A stretch of 64,000 nt of DNA from Anabaena sp. WA102 (lineage in GTDB: Bacteria; Cyanobacteriota; Cyanobacteriia; Cyanobacteriales; Nostocaceae). Positions 8,819 through 16,474 of the stretch are shown here, piece after piece (position 1 is the first letter of the stretch; every line of letters begins with the position of its first letter). A program made the position numbers and the translations under genes. The stretch covers positions 4,220,001 through 4,284,000 of the forward strand of contig NZ_CP011456.1 in the NCBI RefSeq assembly GCF_001277295.1, given 5' to 3'. The notes under the pieces were generated by a model. It was not told the DNA's origin and did not search any database. It worked only from the letters and a program-made list of their open reading frames with translations.

Positions 8819-8894
8819 GTTAGTGATATTCTGTGTAGATATCACATCCCAAATATTCAATGATAAAATCAAGAAAATTAAAGATAATTTACCA

Positions 8895-9131
8895 ATGACA
8901 ACTACACTAGTTAAACCGTCCCAATTACTACCTGAAGGAATTTGCATCAAGCATATCAACAACCTCATGCTATTCAAATTTACCGATAAGCTAGGTGAAC
9001 GGATGCAAGAACTGCTTGATAAAAACAAATTAGATACCCTCACCCCAGAGGAAGCAATAGAACTAGAGGCAATAGGGGAACTTGACGATATCTTCAGTTA
9101 TATTAACGCTGCTGTTGCTGCTCAAGACTAA
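8895..9131 (+). CDS. small conserved-looking hypothetical protein
   Basis: The ATG at 8895 gives MTTTLVKPSQLLPEGICIKH and a 78-residue acidic protein; a longer reading from a GTG at 8823 is less likely. The C-terminal half is helical (GERMQELLDKNKLDTLTPEEAIELEAIGELD). The layout (a short strand-forming N-terminus and a helix-rich 'TLTPEEAxELEAI' tail) is one I associate with small cyanobacterial proteins that precede HNH nuclease genes or occur in toxin-like pairs. No partner follows here: the next ~215 bases to the end of the nifD frame are AT-rich and non-coding. Function unknown. Confidence 0.55.
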   Translation: MTTTLVKPSQLLPEGICIKHINNLMLFKFTDKLGERMQELLDKNKLDTLTPEEAIELEAIGELDDIFSYINAAVAAQD

Positions 9132-9379
9132 CACACCATACTATTTAGTCTATAAAACCAACCCACAAAAAGTTATCCTATTTAACTAAATCACCAAACA
9201 TCACAAATTAACAACCATCTCAAACCCAGACAAAATCAGACCTTTATTACTTGCAGTTATCCACAAACAATGTTATTATAGAACATAATAAAATCCATTT
9301 AGTCTAAAAATTAAACTCTCTTAATTCCCCAACCAAAAAACCTCAAATTAACGCACCTTTCTACCAACATTACTAAGTT

Positions 9380-9390
9380 CGGAGTAATCC
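9380..9390. other. nifD element crossover core (attachment site)
   Basis: CGGAGTAATCC here is the exact complement of GGATTACTCCG, the 11-bp direct repeat that flanks the nifD element of Anabaena PCC 7120 and relatives. Reading nifD on the minus strand, the text leaves the NifD consensus (WDYS-GPYHG) inside this sequence and becomes WDYS-ELSNVG followed by a stop 11 codons on. The matching copy next to the nifD 3' part is outside the window. Confidence 0.93.
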
Positions 9391-10742
9391 CAAGAGTGCA
9401 TTTGACGGAAAGGAAGACCCATCTTTTGGAAGACATACTTCTCTTTCACACCGGAAGCAACTAAGTCTGGCTTCAATGCTTTGATGAATTCTTCAAATTC
9501 GTAAGCGGTAACGTCGTCATAAACGATAGTTCCGTTTTCGATGTAGTGAGTAGTACGTTTATAGTCGTCACTGTGAGCGAACTCATAACCAGTACCAATC
9601 ATCTTCATTCCCAAATCTTGGAAAGCGGGAACAACGTGACGGGGACGTAAACCACCAACCATCATTGCAACTGTCTTACCTTCCAAACGGGGGCGATATT
9701 GACTAACGATCGCATCCATGGTAGGTTGGTACTTAGCAATTACTTTTTCAGCATTTGCTTGGATTTTTGCATCAAACTTAGAAGCAATTTCACGTAAAGA
9801 TGCAGCAATCTTGGTAGGACCAAAGAAATTATATTCTAACCAGGGTATACCATAAGCTTCTTCCATGTGACGGCTGATGTAGTTCATCGAGCGGTAACAG
9901 TGGATGAGGTTCATCTTCACATTTGGTGTCATCAACATTTCGTTGATTGTACCGTCACCAGACCATTGAGCAACAACGCGCAAACCCATTTCTTCTAATA
10001 AAATCCGGCTGGCCCAAGCGTCACCACCGATGTTGTAGTCACCAATGATGGCTACGTCATAAGGAGTGCCTTCAAACTTCAATGTACCGTCTTTCTTAGC
10101 CTTGTCTGCTCTGGGGAATACCCAGTCACGAATCATGTCGTTAGCGATGTGGTGTCCTAAAGACTGAGACACACCACGGAAACCTTCGCAACGAACAGGA
10201 ATAACTGGCTTACCGATGGTTTTGGATGTGTTTCTAGCTACTGCTTCGATGTCATCCCCGATGAGACCGATAGGACATTCAGATTGAATAGAAACCCCAC
10301 GGTTTAGGGGGAATAATACATCTAATTCTTCAATTAATTTAGTCAGTTTCTTGTCACCACCAAACACGATGTCGCGTTCTTGGAAGTCGGAGGTGAAGTG
10401 CATAGTACCAAAGGTATCAACACCTGTTGTACCTAAGTAGTAGTTACGACGACCAGACCAAGACCAGTAACCGCAACCAACGGGACCGTGACTGATGTGG
10501 ATCATGTCCTTGATAGGACCCCAAACCACACCTTTAGAACCTGCGTAAGCACAACCACGAGCGGTCATTACACCAGGTAAGGATTTGATGTTAGATTTAA
10601 CACCACAATCAGCCTTACCTTCTTCAAATACGTTTAAATGCTTTTCACGCTTCTTAGCAGCTTTTTCGGGGTAAGCTTTGAGAACTTCTTTAACTAGTTC
10701 TTTTCTTTGTTCAACAATCTTCTTGTCGTCGGTCGAAGTCAT
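9380..10742 (-). CDS. nifD: nitrogenase MoFe protein alpha chain, 5' part interrupted by element
   Basis: NifD carries FeMo-cofactor and shares the P-cluster with NifK. This part encodes about the first 454 residues, from MTSTDDKKIVEQ to MHSWDYS. P-cluster cysteines are visible in CGVKSNIKS (near 47), ARGCAYAGSKG (near 73) and GPVGCGYWSWSGRRNYYLG. The cofactor-binding Cys lies in HCYRSMNYI (near 281) and the cofactor His in the C-terminal WDYS region. The remaining ~35 residues (GPYHGYDGFAIFARD...) are missing because the element begins at the 11-bp core; unexcised translation stops at 9348. AGGAG lies well placed before the ATG. It follows nifH by 168 bp. There are no internal stops, consistent with a gene restored by excision in heterocysts. 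Confidence 0.97.
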
Positions 10743-10791
10743 TGTTAATCTCTCTTGCTCCTAAAGGAACGGAAATAGGGATGAGGTGTTT

Positions 10792-10808
10792 GGGGACATG
10801 AAGTCCCC
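10792..10808 (-). other. stem-loop between nifH and nifD
   Basis: GGGGAC, a 5-base loop and GTCCCC give a 6-bp GC-rich stem without a following T-run. It lies in the 168-bp nifH-nifD gap, about 50 bases before nifD. Hairpins in this gap are known in cyanobacteria to accompany high nifH relative to nifDK message levels. A stabilising or processing role here is inferred. Confidence 0.55.
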
Positions 10809-10910
10809 TGTAGCGATAGGGAAATGTTGGTCAAAGGTGAGAGCTTTTGATGTGCTGCTCTCTGCCTTTTTCCTGGTACTAGAAAATTCTTTCTTCGTAG
10901 CGAATTATGC

Positions 10911-11355
10911 CTATTTAGCCAGCATTTTTGCAGCGTTTTCTTCGCTTTCGAGAATACCGAACTCAATCAACAATTCTTCCAACTCTTCCATTTCAATAGG
11001 TGTAGGAATGGTGAGGTTTTTGTTGTTGATGATCTTCTTAGCTAGTGCGCGGTATTCGTTAGCTTGTTTGCTATCAGGTGCATACTCGTTCACTGTCATC
11101 CGACGTAATTCAGCGTGTTGAACTATATTGTCGCGGGGAACGTAGTGAATCATTTGGGTGTTCAACCGTTTTGCCAAGGTTTCGATTAATTCGATTTCTC
11201 GGTCTGTGTTACGGCTGTTACAGATCAAACCACCTAAACGAACTCCACCGGAGTGAGCATATTTAAGTACACCACGAGCGATGTTGTTTGCAGCATACAT
11301 CGCCATCATTTCACCTGATGTAACGATGTAGATTTCTTGTGCTTTACCTTCACGG
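10911..11355 (-). CDS. nifH: nitrogenase Fe protein, 3' part after element A
   Basis: This is the C-terminal half of NifH, from about residue 144 (REGKAQEIYIVTSGEMMAM) to the end (EENAAKMLAK). The universal stretches VTSGEMMAMYAANNI, GGLICNSR and RDNIVQHAELRRMTVNEYAPDS are all present without stops. The true left limit in the protein is the 8-bp core at 11348-11355; no start codon of its own is expected. Before excision this part is cut off from any nif promoter and from the ribosome start. After recombination with the copy at 19241 the codons join as ATC CGT GAA GGT AAA, restoring PIREGKAQ. The segment is followed by nifD on the same strand. Confidence 0.97.
11348..11355. other. element A attachment core, nifH-3' side
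   Basis: CTTCACGG, identical to 19241-19248 and in the same orientation. The match extends imperfectly to the left as GCTTnAn before both copies (15 bp with two differences). Recombination between the two copies would delete 7,893 bp and leave one copy inside the nifH codons for R-E-(G). Confidence 0.9.
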
Positions 11356-11447
11356 TAAAGAGTAATAAGATAATTTGAAAAGCCGGAAAATGTTCATTTT
11401 CAACTATGTTTGCCGCAATCATTGTCTGGAGTGAACAGTTTTTTTAT

Positions 11448-11457
11448 TAGGGTAAAT
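11448..11457. repeat. TAGGGTAAAT motif near element A left end
   Basis: TAGGGTAAAT lies 93 bp inside the left border and recurs in the same orientation at 19107-19116, 125 bp inside the right border. A further CTAGGGTA follows at 11459-11466, running into the recombinase start. These may be recombinase arm sites or an operator; inferred from position only. Confidence 0.4.
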
Positions 11458-11464
11458 CTAGGGT

Positions 11465-12892
11465 ATGGACAGAACACAGGAAGCATTTGCCGATTTTCAC
11501 CAAACAGCTATTACCGACGGGGGATATTTAGGCAGAATGCAAGCAGTAGAAAACCAAGAAAATCACTTAACGGCAAAACTGACCACAGAATTAAAGGCAA
11601 TTAATGCTAGACTAAGAGCCGCTAGGGTGAGTGTTTCTGTCAGAAAATCCGGCAATTCATTACAGTTGAGAACTACTTTACCTATTAAACCAGGTGATAT
11701 TGATAAAAACGGTAGCAGCACAAAGCAATATGATATTTCTTTGGGTATTCCTTTTAGTTTTGATGGTTTAAATACGGCAGAAGAAGAAGCTAATGAGTTG
11801 GGAAAATTAATTGCCAGAAAACAATTTGTTTGGACTGATAAATATTTAGGCAAAACTAGATTTAAAGCTAAGTTCCTCACCATGTTTGAGTTGGTTTCTG
11901 AGTTTGAAAATAACTATTTCCAAACTAGGAAACGCACTCTCAAAAGTAACAATACTTTTAATAGTTATTTCTACATTGCTAAAACACATTTGCCAAAAGA
12001 TAAATTAGCAATAAATGCCAATTTTATTGATGCTGTGAAATTTTGCCCATCTTCCGATAGTGTAAAAAATGAATTAATTAAGGTAATTAGGGTTTTATGT
12101 AAATGCTCTGGTTTAGAAGTTCCAGAATTAAGTAATTTAAAAATCAAAGCTATTTCTCAACGTAAGCGTGATATTCCTACTGATGCAGAGATAGAAACAG
12201 AATATCTCAAGTTTGAAACCTATGCAATTAATCGTCCTAGTAAGTTGACAACTAGGGAAGATAGAAATAATTGGCAACTTTGGCGTTGGGTTTATGGGAT
12301 GTTAGCAACCTATGGATTAAGACCGATTGAAATTTTTGTTAATCCTGATTTAAATTGGTGGTTATCATCAGAAAATACGATGAATACATGGCGTGTGAAT
12401 CAAGAATGTAAAACGGGAGAAAGGGAAGCTTTACCATTATATCCGCGTTGGGTGGAAAGTTTTAATTTAAAAGGGGATACGGAAGCGATCGCACTATTAA
12501 AAGCAAAAATCCAAAATAAAATTACCAGTAGAGAAATCAACGCTGTACGACATGGTACAGATAGATGGTTTAGATTTGTGGGGATTCCCTTTCAACCTTA
12601 CGATTTACGCCATGCTTGGGCAATTCGAGCGCATTTGATGGGGATTCCTATTAAAGCTGCTGCTGATAATTTGGGTCATTCTGTGAATATGCACACATCT
12701 ATTTATCAAAAGTGGTTTAGTTTGGAAAATCGCAAGGTGGCAATTGAGGAAGCAATTAAGAAAAAATCAAAAGTTGAAGATCTACAAGATATTGTAATTA
12801 GATTGGAACAGGAAAATGAGAGGTTGAGAATTGACAATGAAAGATTGAGGTTGCAGATGGGACACAGTTTGATAAAAATTGAGTTAGGATAA
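11465..12892 (+). CDS. XisA/XisC-type tyrosine site-specific recombinase of element A
   Basis: The 475-residue length and layout match the cyanobacterial excisases XisA and XisC. The C-terminal catalytic domain shows Arg 286 in YGLRPIEIF, then PYDLRHAWAIRA where R382 is the second Arg and a Tyr (379) stands where most family members have His. His 405 in LGHS and the nucleophile Tyr 414 in HTSIYQKWF follow. A coiled-coil-like Lys/Glu tail (EDLQDIVIRLEQENERLRIDNERL) ends the protein. The gene starts 110 bp from the left attachment core and reads inwards. It should catalyse recombination between the two CTTCACGG copies in differentiating cells. In PCC 7120 xisA expression is developmentally controlled; no regulator site is recognised here. 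Confidence 0.92.
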   Translation: MDRTQEAFADFHQTAITDGGYLGRMQAVENQENHLTAKLTTELKAINARLRAARVSVSVRKSGNSLQLRTTLPIKPGDIDKNGSSTKQYDISLGIPFSFDGLNTAEEEANELGKLIARKQFVWTDKYLGKTRFKAKFLTMFELVSEFENNYFQTRKRTLKSNNTFNSYFYIAKTHLPKDKLAINANFIDAVKFCPSSDSVKNELIKVIRVLCKCSGLEVPELSNLKIKAISQRKRDIPTDAEIETEYLKFETYAINRPSKLTTREDRNNWQLWRWVYGMLATYGLRPIEIFVNPDLNWWLSSENTMNTWRVNQECKTGEREALPLYPRWVESFNLKGDTEAIALLKAKIQNKITSREINAVRHGTDRWFRFVGIPFQPYDLRHAWAIRAHLMGIPIKAAADNLGHSVNMHTSIYQKWFSLENRKVAIEEAIKKKSKVEDLQDIVIRLEQENERLRIDNERLRLQMGHSLIKIELG

Positions 12893-12952
12893 GAGTTAGC
12901 CTCACGCAGAGGCGCAAAGAGTAATTTTATAAAACTAGGAATGTTACAAGAT

Positions 12953-13558
12953 ATGTCTTATAGTCAATTTACATCTATTGGTAAGGTTAAAGAAGCTTTT
13001 GGTTTAAAAACTCAGGAAGGTGGGCGTTTTATTCCTGCTATTGAAAAAATTGAACCATCTGCTACACTCAAGGCATATCTTGAAGAAAGTATACCAATTT
13101 CTTCTTCTGCTAGTGAAAAAGCTCGTTCTGAAGGAATTATTTACCCAGTTTTATTAGAAGTAAGAAAGATTTTAAATCGGCAAATTAGCTTATTTTCCGG
13201 TGAAGATTTTACAGTTGATGAGTCCGTAGGACTTAATGGAATTTGCGATTTTCTATTAAGTAGTTCTCCTGAAGTGTTAGAAATTGAAGCCCCGGTAATT
13301 GTCATTGTTGAAGCAAAAAAGGCTGATTTAAGAACTGGGTTTGGACAATGTATTGCAGAGATGGTGGCCGCGCAAAGATTTAATGCTGCTAAAAATAATC
13401 CCCTTCGTGTTATTTATGGTGTAATTAGTAGTGGTACACAATGGCGTTTCCTGAAGTTGGAAAATGATCTTGTTACTATTGATTTAATGGATTATTCTCT
13501 ACCTCCTGTGGAAGAAATTTTGGGTATGTTAGTTTGGATGATGCAAAATGGCGGGTAA
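12953..13558 (+). CDS. PD-(D/E)xK nuclease-like hypothetical protein
   Basis: The start at 12953 (MSYSQFTSIGKVKEAFG) is preferred; an ATG four codons earlier is possible. The 201 residues contain a likely nuclease core: an N-terminal helix with Glu (SEGIIYPVLLEVRK), GICDFLLSSS (Asp near 101), and VIVIVEAKKADLRTGFGQC (the E-x-K of the fold near 122), followed by a helix with MVAAQRFNAA. Similar stand-alone proteins occur widely in cyanobacteria next to mobile DNA; their function is not established. It sits 60 bp after the recombinase in the same direction with a short dispersed repeat between. Whether it takes part in excision or in defence is unknown. Confidence 0.7.
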   Translation: MSYSQFTSIGKVKEAFGLKTQEGGRFIPAIEKIEPSATLKAYLEESIPISSSASEKARSEGIIYPVLLEVRKILNRQISLFSGEDFTVDESVGLNGICDFLLSSSPEVLEIEAPVIVIVEAKKADLRTGFGQCIAEMVAAQRFNAAKNNPLRVIYGVISSGTQWRFLKLENDLVTIDLMDYSLPPVEEILGMLVWMMQNGG

Positions 13559-13576
13559 TTCAGCAATTAAAAGTTA

Positions 13577-13801
13577 CTAACCAATTGTCATAGAAGAACC
13601 TACCATTAAAGGCTGTGGAAGTGATCTTTCTTGTAACTGATATTCTTCCATTAAAAGTTCTAATACTTCTTCTCCATTTTTTAGAGCTTCTGCATAGCTT
13701 TCTCCGTGAGTATGGGCATAAGGACCAAACTCTGGAAAACTGACTACATATTTTTGATCTTCATCTGACCACTGAATTAAAATACTGTAATGGTGATTCA
13801 T
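13577..13801 (-). CDS. HicB-like antitoxin, apparently without HicA
   Basis: The start MNHHYSILIQWSDEDQ at 13801 is chosen over a longer frame that begins inside the upstream toxin gene. The 74-residue protein has the partial RNase H-like fold of HicB (YSILIQWSDEDQKYVVSFPEFG, then THGESYAEALKNGEEVLELLME). The usual 60-80 residue HicA toxin with a dsRNA-binding fold is not found on either side. Instead it follows a RelE/ParE-type toxin by 20 bp in the same direction, so it may be the third gene of that operon or an orphan antitoxin. The C-terminus is short, without an added HTH domain. Confidence 0.7.
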   Translation of the reverse strand: MNHHYSILIQWSDEDQKYVVSFPEFGPYAHTHGESYAEALKNGEEVLELLMEEYQLQERSLPQPLMVGSSMTIG

Positions 13802-13820
13802 AATTACTCTTCCTCTTGAT

Positions 13821-14099
13821 TTAATTATAAACATCTCCTTTTGTACCAATTGTGAAAATTTCAACTTCACCAGATTGGGTATTAACTGTAAAGACAATTC
13901 TGATTTTACCAATACGTAATCTATAAAATCCTTCCCAATCTCCTTTCATTTTTTTAATATCAAGTTCTGTAAAGGGAATAATGGCTTGTTCTTCGACAAA
14001 ATATAGAAGTTGGGATATTTTTTCCTGGATTTTCTCAGCATCTTCAAGATTTGCTTTTTCTAAAAACTTAATAGCATTCTTACGAAATTTTATGGCCAT
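13821..14099 (-). CDS. RelE/ParE-superfamily toxin
   Basis: The 92 residues have the compact RelE fold pattern: an N-terminal strand-helix (AIKFRKNAIKFLEKANLEDAEKIQEKI), then DIKKMKGDWEGFYRLRIGKIRIVFTVN, typical of RelE-like toxins (K-L-x-G-x-x-x-x-x-R-x-G-x-x-R-I-I-F in the family), and a C-terminal IFTIGTKGDVYN. Members cleave mRNA on the ribosome or poison gyrase. The start overlaps the upstream antitoxin gene by 20 bases, indicating translational coupling. Complete, with no sign of decay. Confidence 0.85.
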   Translation of the reverse strand: MAIKFRKNAIKFLEKANLEDAEKIQEKISQLLYFVEEQAIIPFTELDIKKMKGDWEGFYRLRIGKIRIVFTVNTQSGEVEIFTIGTKGDVYN

Positions 14100-14292
14100 T
14101 TTTCACCCACTCTGTCATATCAACTAATTCTTTATCTTCATAGTCTGATGGTGAATCAAGCATTTCATCTAGTTCTTCTTGTTCTTCATCACTTACATAG
14201 GGTATAAGGACTTGACAGAGCAACATTCTTTCTTCTCGCAAAACTTCGCGGATGCTTTCTTTGATTATTGCTTTAAGTTCTTGGATTTCCAT
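14080..14292 (-). CDS. antitoxin of RelBE-type pair
   Basis: The start MEIQELKAIIKESIREVL at 14292 is taken over an ATG two codons upstream. The 70-residue protein is strongly acidic toward its C-terminus (SDEEQEELDEMLDSPSDYEDKELVDMTEW) with an amphipathic N-terminal helix, as expected for an intrinsically flexible antitoxin. It overlaps the RelE-like toxin gene that follows. The N-terminal half (KESIREVLREERMLL) is seen in many cyanobacterial antitoxins beside RelE toxins. DNA binding and autoregulation are expected of the pair but cannot be read from this short sequence. Confidence 0.75.
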   Translation of the reverse strand: MEIQELKAIIKESIREVLREERMLLCQVLIPYVSDEEQEELDEMLDSPSDYEDKELVDMTEWVKNGHKIS

Positions 14293-14536
14293 GAGCATTA
14301 TCCTTGAGAATATAAGTATTATATATTTTTTTTAAGCGATCGCTCTCAAAACTCACAACACCAGAAATGCGATTCCTGCGGAGTGCGTTGCGATCGCTCT
14401 CCTTCCTCAAAATAAAATCGGAAATACGATCAACTCAACTTTATAAAAAGCTGGAGATTAGTAGAGTAAAATTAACTCTAGATCAAAACTAATAAATGCG
14501 GACAACGCAACACATAACTAAAAATCTTGTGGAAAG

Positions 14537-14740
14537 ATGACTGACACCGAAATGATTACTGTTTCAGAAGCTTCTCTTGAATCAGGTTATACACCCCAGC
14601 ACATTCGGCTACTTATTCGTCAAGAACTAATAAAAGCTCGTCGTGCAGGTGGAATCTGGTTAATTGATGCTTCTAGCCTACGCAATTATATAGATAGGAG
14701 TCCCAAACCAGGACCTAAATCCGACAAACCAGATGCTTGA
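14537..14740 (+). CDS. small MerR/excisionase-type helix-turn-helix protein
   Basis: The 67 residues comprise one winged HTH: ITVSEASLESGYTPQHIRLLIRQELIKARRAGGIWLIDASSLRNYI, the pattern of excisionase-family (HTH_17) DNA-binding domains, then a basic-Pro tail. It lies 60 bp before the adenine methyltransferase in the same direction. Two roles fit: a controller protein for the restriction-modification genes that follow, or a recombination directionality factor for element A. Position beside the methyltransferase favours the first. Confidence 0.75.
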   Translation: MTDTEMITVSEASLESGYTPQHIRLLIRQELIKARRAGGIWLIDASSLRNYIDRSPKPGPKSDKPDA

Positions 14741-14800
14741 TTTATATTCTAAATAGAATATAATTAAAATTATTAACAACTTTGAACCAGAGAGTCAACC

Positions 14801-16474
14801 GTGAATCACCTAGAAATACTTCAGTCTACACCTGCTGCTCAAGTAGGACTTGGGAGAGATAACCTTCTAATCAAGACAACTGGTAAGTTTTACACTCCAA
14901 AATTCATTGGTGAACGGCTGGTTGATAGTGTTCTGACTGTTGCATCTCGTACAGAAAATACTGGAGAGCTATCTGTTATTGATCCATTTTGCGGTGACGG
15001 GCGATTAATTGTTTGGCTTTTGGAGCGTGTTTTAATTTTTCCTAGTCTGACAAATCGATCATGGCGAATTGAAATATGGGACTGTGATGAGCAAGCAGTC
15101 ATTCAAGCAAAGCAGGCTATTGAGAAAATGGCCAATTATATCGGCATTAATTTTACTCTGAGCGCATTTTCTCACGATAGCTTTGCTTATTTTATATCCC
15201 AATTTAGAGGAAGACAAACAGATAATAAACCACAATTCGACATTACAATTACCAATCCTCCCTGGGAAGTTATTAAGCCAGATCGCCGTGACCTTGAAAG
15301 ATTGGATGAGCAAACAGAGTCAATGTATATTGAATCGTTGCGAGCGTTATCACAAAAACTAAAAAATAATTTTCCACTGTCAATGCCGAGAAAAATGTTC
15401 GCGGGTTGGGGTATCAATCTTGCTCGTATTGGCTTGGAAGTTGCCACCCATTTGACAACAAATCATGGAGTTACAGGAATTGTTTCACCGATATCTTTCC
15501 TTAGCGATCAAAATTCTGAACCTTTACGAAAGTGGTTACTGACAAATCATGCAATTAAATATATAGATTACTTTCCCTCTGAATCCAGACTTTTTGAAGG
15601 TGTTGATCAAACTTGTGTTAATATCACAATTCAAGCAAATAATCCAGGACAAAAAACTTTTACTTACAAATTTGACAAAGATTTAAGTTGCATAGAATAT
15701 CATCAAGAACTTAATTTATCTGAAAGCTTTTTAAAATCAAATTCTTATGTTATTCCTGTTTATTCTAATAAATCACAACTCAATCATCTACTTAGTTTTT
15801 CAGAACTAAAAACCCTTGGAGATTTACAAGGCGATTGTGAAGGGCAACTATGGACAGGTCGAGAATTAGATGAAACAGGGCATACAAGCTATTTAACATT
15901 AAAAGGTTATTATCCATTTCTTAAAGGAAAAATGATCAACAGGTTAACTTTAGTTAACCAACCTTCTATGTTTATTGATCCAGACAAAAAACTAAGTATT
16001 CCTTCGTCAGTCAAATATCCACGAATTGTATGGAGAGATGTGAGCCGAACTACTCAAAAGCGAAGGGTTCAGGCAACAATTATTCCTAAAAACTGGGTTA
16101 CAGGTAATTCTCTTGGTGTAGCGCATTTCCGAACAGATAATTTTTCAAAGCTTTACACTCTTCTCGGTATTATGTCCTCACTACCTTTTGAGTTTCAAGT
16201 TCGCTCGATGCTATCAACTTCTCATGTTTCTGTAGGGGTGTTACGCAAGACTCGCATACCACCAATTACCTCTGAATTGACTACAAAATTAGTTCCAATG
16301 ATTGAGCGAAAACTAGCCGGGGATGTTACAGCAGAAGTAGAAATTGAGATTGTTGTTGCTAAAGCTTATGGTTTAGATAGTCAAGGGTTAGCTGAAATTA
16401 TGCAATCTTTCCCTAAACTTACTCCAGAGGAGTGCCAAAACTTGCTTGATCATCCAATGTGGAGAACCTCATGA
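14801..16474 (+). CDS. N6-adenine DNA methyltransferase
   Basis: The GTG start gives 557 residues. The AdoMet-binding motif I is SVIDPFCGDGRL (residue 61 on), preceded by GKFYTPKFIGERLVD, the 'motif X' region of Type I/IIG-like adenine methyltransferases (xFYTPxxxxxxxV). The catalytic motif IV is TNPPWEV at about 152, the N-P-P-[WYF] form that methylates adenine N6. The C-terminal half has a target-recognition-like region (LWTGRELDETGHT, YYPFLKGKMINR). There is no obvious nuclease domain at either end. It overlaps the cytosine methyltransferase gene by 4 bases (ATGA), so the two are made together. With the nuclease candidate downstream they form one restriction-modification operon. Confidence 0.88.
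   Translation: MNHLEILQSTPAAQVGLGRDNLLIKTTGKFYTPKFIGERLVDSVLTVASRTENTGELSVIDPFCGDGRLIVWLLERVLIFPSLTNRSWRIEIWDCDEQAVIQAKQAIEKMANYIGINFTLSAFSHDSFAYFISQFRGRQTDNKPQFDITITNPPWEVIKPDRRDLERLDEQTESMYIESLRALSQKLKNNFPLSMPRKMFAGWGINLARIGLEVATHLTTNHGVTGIVSPISFLSDQNSEPLRKWLLTNHAIKYIDYFPSESRLFEGVDQTCVNITIQANNPGQKTFTYKFDKDLSCIEYHQELNLSESFLKSNSYVIPVYSNKSQLNHLLSFSELKTLGDLQGDCEGQLWTGRELDETGHTSYLTLKGYYPFLKGKMINRLTLVNQPSMFIDPDKKLSIPSSVKYPRIVWRDVSRTTQKRRVQATIIPKNWVTGNSLGVAHFRTDNFSKLYTLLGIMSSLPFEFQVRSMLSTSHVSVGVLRKTRIPPITSELTTKLVPMIERKLAGDVTAEVEIEIVVAKAYGLDSQGLAEIMQSFPKLTPEECQNLLDHPMWRTS

Larger units (their letters stand above)
1..9390. mobile_element. nifD excision element, nifD-5'-proximal part
   Basis: The nifD reading frame stops matching NifD exactly at the 11-bp sequence CGGAGTAATCC (9380-9390, read on the plus strand). 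Its reverse complement GGATTACTCCG is the known crossover core of the Anabaena nifD element, which is excised by XisA in developing heterocysts. Everything to the left is therefore inferred to be element DNA. The nifD 3' end, the second core copy and the recombinase gene are not in the window, so the element is longer than 9.3 kb. In Anabaena PCC 7120 xisA lies at the nifK-proximal end, which fits its absence here. The cargo is mostly accessory and partly decayed: NB-ARC remnants, Uma2, VapBC, a vWA/PP2C/kinase operon. Confidence 0.9.

Noticed and set aside
9348..9379. nifD reading frame continuing 11 codons to a stop
   Set aside because: These codons (ELSNVGRKVR) are element sequence read before excision; they are not part of NifD and so not annotated as such.
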